A stretch of DNA of 64,000 bases from Sphingobium sp. BYY-5 (GTDB lineage Bacteria; Pseudomonadota; Alphaproteobacteria; Sphingomonadales; Sphingomonadaceae). This document shows positions 43,316-53,119 of this stretch, in pieces; within the stretch, counting starts at the first letter, position 1, and each line of letters starts with the position of its first letter. The notes under the pieces are model-generated. The model had not been told where the DNA came from. It did not search any database and was given only the letters and a program-made list of their open reading frames with translations. The stretch is taken from the NCBI RefSeq assembly GCF_022758885.1, contig NZ_JALEBH010000002.1, forward strand, positions 1,239,244 through 1,303,243, written 5' to 3'. A program made the translations under genes and the position numbers.

Positions 43316-43850
43316 GGTTCAATCCCTTTCCCGATCGGCAGCTTTCTGCCCGATTGATGCCTACGCACCATGGAAGTGTGTTTGGTGAGGGATTGGTGCG
43401 CCTCCTTGGTGCGGGCTGTAAAGCGGGCCAACTTTCCAAGATTACAATTAATTTCCGTCCGTTACATTGTTACCACACTGTTGCGATAGTGAAATATTCA
43501 AGCAATATCGCGGCTTTGCGGGCGCGGAGTGCGGCCAATCGTTTCCCTGTTGCGATCGATGGATTTCATGAATTTTCGGTAACATGAGCCGCTGCTAAAA
43601 ATCTTGCACCGGGTCTGCATGATCATAGTCGGCACTATATGATCGTAGCATTGTAACTTTCTGTAATGGAACGTTGCCGGCGACCTCGCTCATTCCGATC
43701 ATGATGGTGTCGCGTTCGTATCGATCCGATTAGCAGGCGATCATCCAGAATGAGTGCGGCCGCGTGGATGTCATGCCACAGGAATGTGATAACATTACAA
43801 TATCGTAATTTGCGTCGATCCGACCATTCCCTGTAGCTGAAGTCTGACCC
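43316..43850. other. Divergent intergenic region between TBDR and zinc-uptake genes
   Basis: I see no gene in these 535 bases. They are less GC-rich than the surrounding genes, with many short A/T runs, and must hold the promoter of the leftward receptor and of the rightward small protein/receptor pair. The dyad at 43781-43798 is the only structured site I can support. Confidence 0.5.
43781..43798. promoter_or_regulatory. Zur-like operator upstream of the zinc receptor pair
   Basis: GGAATGTGATAACATTAC is an 18-bp dyad with seven of nine matching pairs. Its reverse complement contains GTAATGTTAT, which resembles the ATGTTATA core of proteobacterial Zur boxes. It lies about 50 bases before the small Cys/His protein gene and about 515 before the ZnuD-like receptor. 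Site identity is inferred from pattern and gene context. Confidence 0.5.
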
Positions 43851-44246
43851 TTGTTCGGAATCTGCAATTTGAGACTATTGGATCGCTCCAATTTTAAGGG
43901 AAGTCGGACCAGCATCCTGGCGATAGTCATCGCCCTGATCCTGCTTGTCTCGAATATATTGGCGATCCAGGTCCATCGCGAGATCGGCCATGATGCTTCG
44001 TCGCAAAGCGCCGCCGGCCGTTTGCATCAGCCATCTCTTGCTAGCGTGGCGACCAGCCATTGCCTGTTGTGCGACCCGGCTACGCAAGTTGATCCGCTTC
44101 TGCCGCATCTGGCGGAACCGGTTGGCTCCCGATCATCCGCATCGGTCCGGCAAGACAATGTTCCGATCGAGCGGACCGATGTCGTGCCGGTCAGTCATGC
44201 CTGGCGTAGCCGCGCACCACCTGCGGAAAGTCCTCGCACGGCCTGA
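43851..44246 (+). CDS. Small exported Cys/His-containing protein, DUF2946-like
   Basis: A 131-residue protein with one N-terminal hydrophobic segment (SILAIVIALILLVSNILAI, about 21-39). This is followed by HREIGHDAS, HCLLCDPATQ and a proline-rich C-terminus SRAPPAESPRT. The short leader, CxxC and terminal RAPPA resemble DUF2946-like proteins found beside metal-related receptors. The TTG start at 43851 is uncertain; other in-frame TTG codons follow at 43869 and 43878. A role in metal binding in the periplasm is inferred. It lies between the Zur-like box and the ZnuD-like receptor. Confidence 0.55.
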   Translation: MFGICNLRLLDRSNFKGSRTSILAIVIALILLVSNILAIQVHREIGHDASSQSAAGRLHQPSLASVATSHCLLCDPATQVDPLLPHLAEPVGSRSSASVRQDNVPIERTDVVPVSHAWRSRAPPAESPRTA

Positions 44247-44314
44247 CACCCGCTATGTGGGTATGGAGCCTGTGCGGGTGGTTGGACAGATATCCCCTAT
44301 CCCCGGAGTGTTTC

Positions 44315-46321
44315 ATGCGCACCATGCTCTTTGCCAGCGCGGCCGTTATTGCCTGTGCCTCTTCCCACGCATCCGCCGAGGATGCGTCTCCCTCCTCATC
44401 CACGACCGGCCCCGGCGTGAACATCATCGTCACCGCATCCCCGATCGCGCACGATCGTGACGATACGCCCTCCATCGTTGCGAAAGTCGATGCCGACCAA
44501 ATCCGGCATCAGGGCGGCGCAACCATCTCCGATGCGCTGGCGCGCGTGCCGGGCATCGCGGCCAGCGGCTTTGCTACGGGCGCCAGCCGGCCCATCATTC
44601 GCGGCCTGGACGCCAATCGCGTCCGGATATTGGAGGACGGCACGAGTGTGTCCGACGTTTCTGATATCGGGCCGGATCATGGCATTCCCATTGATCCCCT
44701 GGCGGCGCAAAGCATTGAAGTGGTGCGAGGAGCCGGCACACTACGCTATGGCAGCCAGGCCATCGGCGGGGTCGTCAACGTGATTAACAATCGCGTGCCG
44801 GGCGCCCTATCCAGCCATCCGATTTCCGGGGAACTGGAAGGAAGCTATGGCAGTGTGTCGGACCTTTGGCAGGGGGCAGGGATGCTTGATGCCTCCCTTG
44901 GCCAGTTCGCCCTGCATGCCGACGGTTTCGTCAGGGACGCCGGTGACTATGACACACCGCTGGGTACGCAGCAGAATAGCTTCTTCCATGGCCATGGTGG
45001 ATCGCTAGGCGGATCCTATTTCTTCGGTTCGAACAATGACAGCCATATCGGCGCGGCCGTGACGCAATATGACGCCAGATACGGCATACCAAGCGACAGC
45101 AGCTATATCGACATGCGTCAGACAAAGGTTATGACCAAATCCTCCTTCGCATTGGGTGATGGGCTGCTCAAATCCCTCAGTCTGGACGGCAGCTATGCCG
45201 ATTATGCGCATGATGAAAAGGACCCGGACGGCACCATCCTCACCACCTTCAAGAACAAGGAATATAACGGAAGAGCCGAATTGCTTTTCAACCGGATCGG
45301 CTTTGTGGATAATTCGGCGTTGGGCGTCGAATATCAGCACCGTGATTATTCGGCATTGGGTGATGACAGCAGCTATCTATTCCCATCGACCATGGAAAGC
45401 ATTGCCGGCTATCTCTTCGCTGACACCAGTGTGACCAACCGGCTGCATCTGGAAACCAGCGGTCGGGTCGAAAATGTGAAGATCAACGGCACTCCCGCAT
45501 CCGACTTGTTCACAAAACGCGAATTCACGCCGCTCAGCGGTGCCGTCGGTGCGCTCTACACAGTTAGTCCAGCCATCAAGCTTGGCCTGACCTTCTCCAG
45601 CACCGGACGCGCGCCTGCCATGGCTGAACTGTTCGCGCGCGGAGGACATGACGGGCCTGACACCTTCGAGACCGGCGATCCCTTCCTCAAGATGGAACGC
45701 GCCAATTCGCTGGAGGGCACGTTGCGCGTTCGGAGCGGTGCTTTCCGCTTCGATGGTAGCGTCTACAGCAGTTGGTTCCACAATTATATCTATGGCGACC
45801 TGACAGGCAGGACTTGTGATGATGACGGTGTTTGCGCGGTGGATGGCGATGGCGACTTGCGTGAACTGAACTATCGTCAGCAGGATGCCCATTTCCGTGG
45901 CTTGGAAGGCGAAGCCAGCTATGATCTGGTCAAGACCGATCACGGCACTTTCCGCTTCAATATATTGGGGGATTATACGCGCGCGACGCTGCATGACGGT
46001 GATAACGTGCCCCGGATACCGCCTTATCGCATTGGCGGCGGATTGAACTGGTCGGGCGATCGCCTCGACGCCGGTTTCAACCTCATCTATGCGGGGCGGC
46101 AGGACAAGGCTGGCCGGTTCGATACATCGACCCCATCATATGTTTCGCTCGACGGTCAGGTCGCTATCCGTCCCTTCCCCCAATATCCGGGCGTCGAACT
46201 GGCCATTGTCGGTCAGAATCTCACCAATGACGTCCAGCGGCTGGCGACAGCGTTGAACAAGGATGACGTCGTCATGCCGGGCCGGAGGATCATGGCCACG
46301 TTGAAACTGGCCACATTCTAA
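44315..46321 (+). CDS. znuD: ZnuD-like TonB-dependent receptor (probable zinc)
   Basis: A 668-residue outer-membrane receptor, shorter than the carbohydrate receptors nearby. After the signal (MRTMLFASAAVIACASSHASA) the TonB box region is GVNIIVTASPIAHDRDD. The plug has SRPIIRGLDANRVRILEDG, the DVSDIGPDHGIPIDPLAAQ block and YGSQAIGGVVNVINNR. These are typical of the ZnuD subgroup of metal receptors. His/Asp-rich segments such as FFHGHGG are also present. Zinc as substrate fits the Zur-like site and the small Cys/His protein upstream. The ATG at 44315 begins the leader; an in-frame ATG at 44255 adds non-leader residues. Confidence 0.78.
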   Translation: MRTMLFASAAVIACASSHASAEDASPSSSTTGPGVNIIVTASPIAHDRDDTPSIVAKVDADQIRHQGGATISDALARVPGIAASGFATGASRPIIRGLDANRVRILEDGTSVSDVSDIGPDHGIPIDPLAAQSIEVVRGAGTLRYGSQAIGGVVNVINNRVPGALSSHPISGELEGSYGSVSDLWQGAGMLDASLGQFALHADGFVRDAGDYDTPLGTQQNSFFHGHGGSLGGSYFFGSNNDSHIGAAVTQYDARYGIPSDSSYIDMRQTKVMTKSSFALGDGLLKSLSLDGSYADYAHDEKDPDGTILTTFKNKEYNGRAELLFNRIGFVDNSALGVEYQHRDYSALGDDSSYLFPSTMESIAGYLFADTSVTNRLHLETSGRVENVKINGTPASDLFTKREFTPLSGAVGALYTVSPAIKLGLTFSSTGRAPAMAELFARGGHDGPDTFETGDPFLKMERANSLEGTLRVRSGAFRFDGSVYSSWFHNYIYGDLTGRTCDDDGVCAVDGDGDLRELNYRQQDAHFRGLEGEASYDLVKTDHGTFRFNILGDYTRATLHDGDNVPRIPPYRIGGGLNWSGDRLDAGFNLIYAGRQDKAGRFDTSTPSYVSLDGQVAIRPFPQYPGVELAIVGQNLTNDVQRLATALNKDDVVMPGRRIMATLKLATF

Positions 46322-46338
46322 CCTTGCGGTTGTCGTTC

Positions 46339-46367
46339 GGCCTGGATGTTCTGTGGACATCCGGGCC
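46339..46367 (+). terminator. Hairpin after the ZnuD-like gene
   Basis: GGCCTGGATGT (46339-46349) pairs with ACATCCGGGCC (46357-46367) over eleven positions with one wobble and a seven-base loop. It starts 17 bases after the receptor stop. No T-run follows, so termination strength is uncertain. Confidence 0.45.
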
Positions 46368-46472
46368 GGTCATCTCACTCAAAAAAGTGGGATCAAGTTT
46401 CATCATGCGGGATTGACGAAGAGGGGAATCGCATTCATGTAAATAAAACAAATGAAATGGGGGAGGATTCGC

Positions 46473-49397
46473 ATGAAGCGCTGCGATCGCGTAGGCTTGT
46501 GGATGGTTGCGACTTCGGCATTGGCCATCGCGACGCCAACAGTGCAAGCACAGGAAGATGCTGCGAAATCGGTGGATCAGCAGCGAAGCGAACCGCCCCC
46601 GGCCATTGAACCCGTCAATAACGCGGATATTGTCGTGACCGGGTTCCGCGCCAGCCTCGGCAGCGCGCTCAACATGAAGAAGATGGAAACCTCCGCCATA
46701 GATGTGATCAAGGCAGAGGATATTGCGGACTTCCCGGACAATAACCTGGCTGAATCCCTTCAGCGTGTTCCAGGCGTATCAATCAATCGCGTAGGCGGCG
46801 AAGGCCGGGCCATCACCGTGCGCGGCCTCTCCGGAAGTTTCACGCGCGTTCGGGTCAACGGCATGGAAGCGCAGGCGATTTCCGGTGCGACCACGTCCGA
46901 TCGTGGCGTCAACACGGGTCGTGGATTCGATTTCAACATCTTCGCGTCCGAGCTTTTCAACAATCTCACCGTTCGCAAGACGGCAGACGCGGAAACGATA
47001 GAGGGATCGCTCGGCGCCACTGTCGATCTCAATGCTGCTCGCCCGTTCGATTACAAGGATTTCACCTTGGCCGTAAGCGCGCAGGGTGGTTACAACAGTC
47101 TTGCCAAAAATATCGACCCGAAGTTCACGGGCCTTATATCGAACACATGGGAAACGGGCATAGGTCGTATCGGTGTCCTCGTCTCAGCCGCCTATAGCCG
47201 CCGGCGCTATTATGAGGATCAGTTCGGTTCGGGTGGCTGGAATCCGGCAACCGCCGATGGCGGCTTTTGTTCGCCTGTAGGCACTACGCCTGTTTCGCCT
47301 GCCCTCAACCCCGGTCAGGGAACCACCGACACGGACTGTGCCTTTGGCGTAGCGCGGCCGGCCGCTGGCGATCCCAACTATGCAGCGGTTAATCGCTCCA
47401 CGGTCTTCCTTCCCCGCTTGCCGCGTTATGGCCGGTTTCATCATGACCAGAAGCGACTTGGCGTAACCGGTTCTCTGCAATGGGAGCCGCGCGACGGCAT
47501 TCAGCTTGGCGCCGACTTGCTATATTCCAACTACAAGGTGCTTCGGGAGGAAAATTGGCTGGAAGGCTTCTCCTTCGCGCGCGCGATTGCCGCTCCCAAT
47601 TTTGGCAAGCCGCAAACCGCCATCCGGGAAGCGATCTTGCGGGATGTGGGAACCAGTAATACCCAGGGGACCAATTTCGGGCAGAATGTCTACGACATCG
47701 ACTATGGTGTTTTCGACGGCGTTGATGTGCGTTCCGATACCGCCCGGAACCGGTTCCGCAGCAAATTTACCCAATATACCCTCTACGGTGATTTCGAGCT
47801 TACGGAGAAATTGTCCGCAAGGTTTCTGGCAGGCAGTTCCTCGACTGATTTCGACGAATATGAACAGACTACCTTCCTGTTCGGTCGGAACAATACGAGG
47901 CAGACCATCGATTTTCGGGAGAGTCGAAATCAGCCGACCATAAGCTACGGGTTCGATGTCACCGATGTCGGGCAATATACGCTCGCGCCTGGCAGTGCCG
48001 AAATCCGTACCAATCCGCAATATATCACCAACAAGAACAAGGTGCTGGAAGGATCGTTGAAATGGAAGATAGCCGACGGTTTCACCCTGAAAACCGGTGC
48101 GCATTTCGACAGGTTTGAATTCGATGTCCTTGCCTATCAAAGGCCCAACAACTTCGTCGTTCCTACCCTGACGCCCGCCCAACTGGCCGAATATACCAAA
48201 ATCGTCGATGGCTTTGGAAAGAGCCTGAAGGATGGCGTGTTCCCGACATCATGGGTAGCGATCGATTTCGACAAGTTTGCGTCCGCTTATGGGTTGGCGG
48301 ACTATGGCGGCGATTTTGCCCTCGTCCAAAATCTTGGTGCGACAAGGAATATTCGCGAAGATATCTTCTCTGCCTTTGCCCAGTTCGATTTCGACATGCG
48401 CGACATGGGTATCCCGATCAGGGGGAATGCCGGCATGCGCTATGCGCGAACCAGACTGAAATCAACGGGCTATTCGCAGTCACTCGGTCAATTCGTCACA
48501 GCACGCAACGGCTATGAAGACTGGCTCCCATCGCTCAATCTGGTGGGGGATATCACTGATAAACTATTGGTGCGCGGCGCCGTTGCCAAGGTTATTACCC
48601 GCCCTGAGTTGGGATTTCTGAGTCCTGGTGCCAATGTGGTGATTAGCGGGACACCCAGCATCAACAGCGGTAATCCTGCACTCGATCCGATCCGCGCCAC
48701 CACCTATGATGCGTCCATCGAATGGTATTTTGCGCGAAATTCTCTCCTTTCCGCCGCATATTTCCGAAAGGACATCGCGTCCTATATCCAGAACCAGTCG
48801 TTGCAGCAGACTTTCGCGCAGACGGGATTGCCGCTGGATCTGATCGCCAATAGCGGCTTGGATCCGAATGTGACACTCTTCACAGTGAATCAGGCTCGCA
48901 ATACACCCGGCGGGCGGTTGGAGGGCTATGAGGTCAACTACCAGCAGGCCTTCACCTTCCTCCCTGGTATCCTCCAGAACTTGGGCGCGCTATTCAACTA
49001 CACCCTCGTAAAGTCGCAGATCACTTATTTTCTCGCGGCAAGCTCAGCGAATACGACCAAGCGCGATCTTCTGGGCCTGTCGCGCGACGCCTTCAATGCG
49101 ACACTTTACTATGAGGATAGCAAGCTCAGCGCCAGAATATCGGGATCCTATCGCGGTCCTTATATCATTGCCCTGCCTGCCAATAACCCTCTTCAGGATC
49201 TGGAGGGTGTGGACAAATCTCTCATCTTCGATGCTTCGATATCCTATCAATTGACGGATCGGGTAAAACTCACGCTTGAAGGGCTGAATATCTTCAATCG
49301 AGGCTATCGGCAGTATATCGACTCTGATCGCGACAGTACATTCGTGTATAGCGAAACCGGTGCTCAATTTTACTTCGGTGCACAGTTTCGTTTCTGA
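46473..49397 (+). CDS. TonB-dependent receptor, TIGR01782-type, next to a glycosidase
   Basis: A 974-residue outer-membrane receptor. It has a signal peptide (LWMVATSALAIATPTVQAQ), then ADIVVTGFRASLGSALNMKK, IADFPDNNLAESLQRVPGV and ITVRGLSGSFTRVRVNGME, the conserved plug signature of the Caulobacter/Xanthomonas carbohydrate-type receptors. The barrel ends in ETGAQFYFGAQFRF. GGGGGAGG lies seven bases before the ATG at 46473, so I prefer it to the upstream in-frame start. It precedes a GH39 glycosidase by about 100 bases on the same strand; import of its xylo- or related oligosaccharide products is inferred. Confidence 0.92.
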   Translation: MKRCDRVGLWMVATSALAIATPTVQAQEDAAKSVDQQRSEPPPAIEPVNNADIVVTGFRASLGSALNMKKMETSAIDVIKAEDIADFPDNNLAESLQRVPGVSINRVGGEGRAITVRGLSGSFTRVRVNGMEAQAISGATTSDRGVNTGRGFDFNIFASELFNNLTVRKTADAETIEGSLGATVDLNAARPFDYKDFTLAVSAQGGYNSLAKNIDPKFTGLISNTWETGIGRIGVLVSAAYSRRRYYEDQFGSGGWNPATADGGFCSPVGTTPVSPALNPGQGTTDTDCAFGVARPAAGDPNYAAVNRSTVFLPRLPRYGRFHHDQKRLGVTGSLQWEPRDGIQLGADLLYSNYKVLREENWLEGFSFARAIAAPNFGKPQTAIREAILRDVGTSNTQGTNFGQNVYDIDYGVFDGVDVRSDTARNRFRSKFTQYTLYGDFELTEKLSARFLAGSSSTDFDEYEQTTFLFGRNNTRQTIDFRESRNQPTISYGFDVTDVGQYTLAPGSAEIRTNPQYITNKNKVLEGSLKWKIADGFTLKTGAHFDRFEFDVLAYQRPNNFVVPTLTPAQLAEYTKIVDGFGKSLKDGVFPTSWVAIDFDKFASAYGLADYGGDFALVQNLGATRNIREDIFSAFAQFDFDMRDMGIPIRGNAGMRYARTRLKSTGYSQSLGQFVTARNGYEDWLPSLNLVGDITDKLLVRGAVAKVITRPELGFLSPGANVVISGTPSINSGNPALDPIRATTYDASIEWYFARNSLLSAAYFRKDIASYIQNQSLQQTFAQTGLPLDLIANSGLDPNVTLFTVNQARNTPGGRLEGYEVNYQQAFTFLPGILQNLGALFNYTLVKSQITYFLAASSANTTKRDLLGLSRDAFNATLYYEDSKLSARISGSYRGPYIIALPANNPLQDLEGVDKSLIFDASISYQLTDRVKLTLEGLNIFNRGYRQYIDSDRDSTFVYSETGAQFYFGAQFRF

Positions 49398-49500
49398 CTT
49401 TGATGGGAAGATGTCGTGAGGTAGCATCGGGGGTGCTTCCGTGGAACGGGAAATCGTCGCTCTGCCAAAGACCCGCCATGTCAGGTTCGAGAGGATATCC

Positions 49501-51180
49501 ATGACGATCTTCAAGGTGATCGCTTCGCTGTCGGTGCTGATCGCGCTGCCACATATCGTGCAGGCGCAGGCAACAAGGCAGGTTGCGATCAGCATCGATG
49601 CGGGCAGGCCGGTTGGCAAGTTACCGCCGGTCTGGCGCTTCTTCGGCGCGGACGAACCCAATTATGCGACGATGAAGGATGGTCGCAAACTGCTGGTTGA
49701 GCTGGGCGAACTCAAGAAGGGCGAAGTCTATTTCCGCGCGCATAATTTGCTCAGCAGCGGCGATGGCACGCCAGCGTTCAAATGGGGCAGCAGCAATGCC
49801 TATACCGAGACGAAAGACGGCAAGCCGTTCTATGACTGGAAAGTGGTGGATGGCATCATCGACACCTATCTCGCGCGCGGAGTGCGGCCCTATCTCCAGA
49901 TCGGTTTCATGCCCGAAGCGATGTCGAGCGCGCCGGCTGGTACTGCCTATCAACATAGTTGGCGGCCGGGTTTCGACTATAAACTGATCGAGGGCGGCTG
50001 GAACTATCCGCCGAAAGACTATGCCAAATGGGGTGAACTCGTCTATCAATGGACGCTTCACAATATCGAGCGCTATGGCCGGGCTGAGGTTGAACGCTGG
50101 TATTTCGAGGTATGGAACGAACCCAACGGATCATCCTATTGGAAGGGGACCCCGGAGGAATTCTACAAGCTGCACGATTATGCCATCGCCGCCGTCCGCC
50201 GTGCGCTCCCCACCGCTAAGGTCGGCGGACCGGATGTTGCCGGAGCGGGTGGTGCCTTCATGGACGGCTTTCTGAAACATGTGTCGTCGGGAAGGAATTA
50301 TGTGACCGGGCAGACCGGAACACCCACCGATTTCCTGTCCTTTCATGCCAAGGGCAAGCCCCTCTTCGTTGACGGCCATGTCCGGATGGGCGTCGCCACT
50401 CATCTGCGCGAAGTGGATCGCGGTTTTACCAAGATACTGTCGATCCCCTCGCTCGCGACCAAGCCGGTCGTGATCGGCGAAAGCGATCCGGAAGGTTGCG
50501 CCGCCTGTCCGGGGCCGCAAAATGCTTACCGCAACGGCACCATGTATTCGAGCTATACCGCCGCCAGCTTCGCCCGCATCTGGGAATTGGCGGAAAGGCG
50601 AAAGGTCAATCTGGAAGGCGTCCTGTCCTGGTCCTTCGAGTTCGAGGATCAGCCCTGGTTTGCCGGCTATCGTCAATTGTCGACCAATGGCGTCGACTTG
50701 CCGGTCCTCAATGTCTTCCGGCTGTTCGCCCAGCTTGGCGAGACCAGGCTGGAAACCACCAACGATGCGCAGATCCCGCTCGACACGATCATGACCGATG
50801 GCGTGCAGGGCGCACCCGACATCGGATCGATCGCCACACGCACGGCAGATGGCAGGGTCGCGTTGCTGCTTTGGCACTATCATGATGACGATGTTGCCGG
50901 GCCGGATGCGCAGGTGAAGATCAGCCTCAAGGGGTTGAAGAGCGCGCCAACCGGAGCGAAGCTGTGGCGGGTCGATGGCGATCATGCCAATGCCTTTTCC
51001 GCCTGGAAGAAGATGGGCTCACCCCAATCGCCCAACCAGGATCAATATGCGCAACTGGAGGCCGCCTCTGTGATGCAGGCGGAGGATGTCGTCGTGACCG
51101 GCGGCGCGCGTGGCGCATCCGCCGTCGACCTGGGCCTGCCGCGGCAGGGTGTCGCGCTGCTGGTTCTGGATGGCCGATGA
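49501..51180 (+). CDS. Exported glycoside hydrolase family 39
   Basis: A 559-residue periplasmic or secreted retaining glycosidase. The signal is MTIFKVIASLSVLIALPHI, cleaved near VQAQA. The TIM barrel has the acid/base Glu207 in YFEVWNEPNG, the SFHAKG strand, and the nucleophile candidate Glu327 in VIGESDPEG. The block LSWSFEFEDQPWF follows, and a C-terminal beta-sandwich ends VALLVLDGR. This is the GH39 layout of beta-xylosidases, but the family also includes arabinofuranosidases and other activities. GAGAGG precedes the ATG at 49501. It is likely cotranscribed with the upstream receptor. Confidence 0.85.
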   Translation: MTIFKVIASLSVLIALPHIVQAQATRQVAISIDAGRPVGKLPPVWRFFGADEPNYATMKDGRKLLVELGELKKGEVYFRAHNLLSSGDGTPAFKWGSSNAYTETKDGKPFYDWKVVDGIIDTYLARGVRPYLQIGFMPEAMSSAPAGTAYQHSWRPGFDYKLIEGGWNYPPKDYAKWGELVYQWTLHNIERYGRAEVERWYFEVWNEPNGSSYWKGTPEEFYKLHDYAIAAVRRALPTAKVGGPDVAGAGGAFMDGFLKHVSSGRNYVTGQTGTPTDFLSFHAKGKPLFVDGHVRMGVATHLREVDRGFTKILSIPSLATKPVVIGESDPEGCAACPGPQNAYRNGTMYSSYTAASFARIWELAERRKVNLEGVLSWSFEFEDQPWFAGYRQLSTNGVDLPVLNVFRLFAQLGETRLETTNDAQIPLDTIMTDGVQGAPDIGSIATRTADGRVALLLWHYHDDDVAGPDAQVKISLKGLKSAPTGAKLWRVDGDHANAFSAWKKMGSPQSPNQDQYAQLEAASVMQAEDVVVTGGARGASAVDLGLPRQGVALLVLDGR

Positions 51181-51447
51181 CATGAAGGCATCCTATGGGG
51201 CAGGAGACGACCCCATGCGGAGCGCTGGACCGTCGCGGCGATCATCAGCCAACTCGACCGCCGGACCCTGCCCGGGGCGATAAAATATAGAGCGGCCGGC
51301 ATCCCCTTATCGGTATCCAGCAGAGCGAGCTTACATGGACACCCAAGGAGCTTCGGTTCCCCCTGATAAGCGCAGCGTGTTTGTCACATTTCCCCTCTAG
51401 CCCTCCACCGACTCAGTTGTTTCCTGATAATCGGTCGCGGATGTGGG

Positions 51448-52050
51448 ATGAACGGCACTGACAGAGAACGGGCGCGCTGGCTGCTTCGCACTATCCTGCC
51501 GCATGAACCTGCGCTGCGCAGATGGTTGGTGCGTAATCCTCTGGCGGGGATGGAGCCTGACGATATCATCCAGGAATCCTATACGATCCTGGCGGAACTG
51601 GAGCGGATCGACACGATCCGCTATCCGCGCGCCTATTTGTTTCAGGTAGCTCGGTCCGTCATCACGCGGCATGTGCGCCGCGCGCGGATCGTGCCGATCC
51701 AGGTCGTCGACAATCTTGACCGTCTGGACCAGCCGGACGATGCCGCTTCACCTGAACAATGTGCGATCGACCGGGACGAATTGCATCAACTGGCGCGTGC
51801 GATCGCGGCCATGCCGTTGAAAACAAGAGAGGCATTCGTCCTTCGGCGCGTGGAAGGCTTGCCACAGCGCGCGATCGCGGCGCAAATGGGCATATCGGAG
51901 AATACAGTCGAAACACATATTTCACGAGGTATCCGATTCCTGATTGACTGGTTCGGTCGTGGCGGAAAGACGCTACCTCAAACCTCTAGAGATACGGAAC
52001 CGGAGAATATCGCGTTTGATGGGCAAGCGAGAAGACAGTCGAAGCATTGA
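51448..52050 (+). CDS. ECF sigma factor, FecI-like
   Basis: A 200-residue alternative sigma factor that would recruit RNA polymerase to its own and the receptor promoter. Region 2 has GMEPDDIIQESYTILAEL and YLFQVARSVITRHVRR. Region 4 has AIAAMPLKTREAFVLRRVEG and PQRAIAAQMGISENTVETHI. It is followed by an overlapping FecR gene and an STN-containing receptor, the classic cell-surface signalling order. The first 50 residues are typical of FecI-like proteins. No ribosome binding site stands out at 51448. The 267 bases upstream hold no other gene. Confidence 0.9.
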   Translation: MNGTDRERARWLLRTILPHEPALRRWLVRNPLAGMEPDDIIQESYTILAELERIDTIRYPRAYLFQVARSVITRHVRRARIVPIQVVDNLDRLDQPDDAASPEQCAIDRDELHQLARAIAAMPLKTREAFVLRRVEGLPQRAIAAQMGISENTVETHISRGIRFLIDWFGRGGKTLPQTSRDTEPENIAFDGQARRQSKH

Positions 52051-53047
52051 CGAGGCGGCGTCCGATTGGACGGCGAGGCTGGACCGTGGCCCACTGACTC
52101 CGGAAGAAGATGCGTCGTTCCAGCACTGGCTGTCCCTCGATCCTCGCAACAAGGGCGCGATGCTGCGTGCTCAGGCCCTGTCGCTCATGAGTGAATCCGC
52201 CCAGGCGCTGGGACCGTCCTTCGATCCCACACCGTTCGAGGCGCCGCGTCGACGCGCGGCTATTCTCTCGCGTCGGCAGGCGCTGGGCTGGGGCGGCGGC
52301 GCGATCGCGGCCGTCGCTGGCATGGCGGCAATATCGGTGGGTATGCCCGCCGCCGGCGCGATCATCCGCACCGGTCGGGGTGAGATGCGTCTGGTGCCGC
52401 TGGAGGACGGGTCCACCGCCCTGCTTAATACCGACACCAGCATCCGTGTGCGCTATGACGATGCAGAGCGTCGGATATCGCTGCTGCGCGGTGAGGTCTA
52501 TTTCTCGGTCACGCGCGACGACCGTCGCCCCTTTGTCGTCGAGGCAGGGACATGCCGATTGCGCACCGCCCAGGCCGGATTTCGCGTGCGCAAGCTGGAC
52601 CGCGATCCGATCGACATATTGGTGCATCAGGGGCAGATCGAGGTGCCGGACACCACGCCCTTCAGCAAACGGTCCGCGCTGGTGTTGTCGGCCAACATGC
52701 ATATGGTCATGGCCGACATGGCGACTGGCCTTGCCGCCGAACGGCCTGAGCCAATCGCGCCGGACCGGATCGCGCGCGACCTGGCCTGGCGCGAAGGCAA
52801 GCTGGCGTTCGAGGGTGAGACATTGCAACAGGCCGCCGCTGCCTTCGCGCGATATAGCGACATGCGCATCATCATCAAAGACCCCGCTCTGGCGCAGGAG
52901 CCGGTGGCGGGCCTGTTCACCGCCAATGATCCGGTGGGTTTCAGTCGGGCCGTGTCGCGCATTTTCGACGCACGTGTCGAACAGCATGGCGGGGAGCTTC
53001 TGCTGACCCGCGCTGTGTCGCCCGCGAAAAATTTTCAAGGGCGGTAG
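52019..53047 (+). CDS. FecR-type anti-sigma/transducer protein
   Basis: An inner-membrane protein of 342 residues that holds the ECF sigma factor and receives a signal from the receptor's periplasmic STN domain. The N-terminal DUF4880-like part has DEAASDWTARLDRGPLTPEE and FQHWLSLDPRNKGAMLRA. The membrane helix is WGGGAIAAVAGMAAISVGM (about 90-110). The FecR domain has RTGRGEMRLVPLEDGSTALL and RRISLLRGEVYFSV. The C-terminal part has DLAWREGKLAFEGETLQQAA. The ATG at 52019 overlaps the sigma gene by 32 bases, indicating coupling. Confidence 0.9.
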   Translation: MGKREDSRSIDEAASDWTARLDRGPLTPEEDASFQHWLSLDPRNKGAMLRAQALSLMSESAQALGPSFDPTPFEAPRRRAAILSRRQALGWGGGAIAAVAGMAAISVGMPAAGAIIRTGRGEMRLVPLEDGSTALLNTDTSIRVRYDDAERRISLLRGEVYFSVTRDDRRPFVVEAGTCRLRTAQAGFRVRKLDRDPIDILVHQGQIEVPDTTPFSKRSALVLSANMHMVMADMATGLAAERPEPIAPDRIARDLAWREGKLAFEGETLQQAAAAFARYSDMRIIIKDPALAQEPVAGLFTANDPVGFSRAVSRIFDARVEQHGGELLLTRAVSPAKNFQGR

Positions 53048-53119
53048 CGGAACCCCCGACGGCAAGCCTCTTTATGCGGAACGCCGCGTGAGATGCGGTA
53101 AGCAGGGGGCTGTCAGCCA

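Noticed and set aside
46413..46443. TTGACG...TGTAAA as a promoter for the receptor at 46473
   Set aside because: Spacing of about 19 bases and a poor -10 make it unreliable.
51195..51216. Hairpin ATGGGG/CCCCAT after the GH39 gene
   Set aside because: Only six base pairs with no T-run; too weak to call as a terminator.
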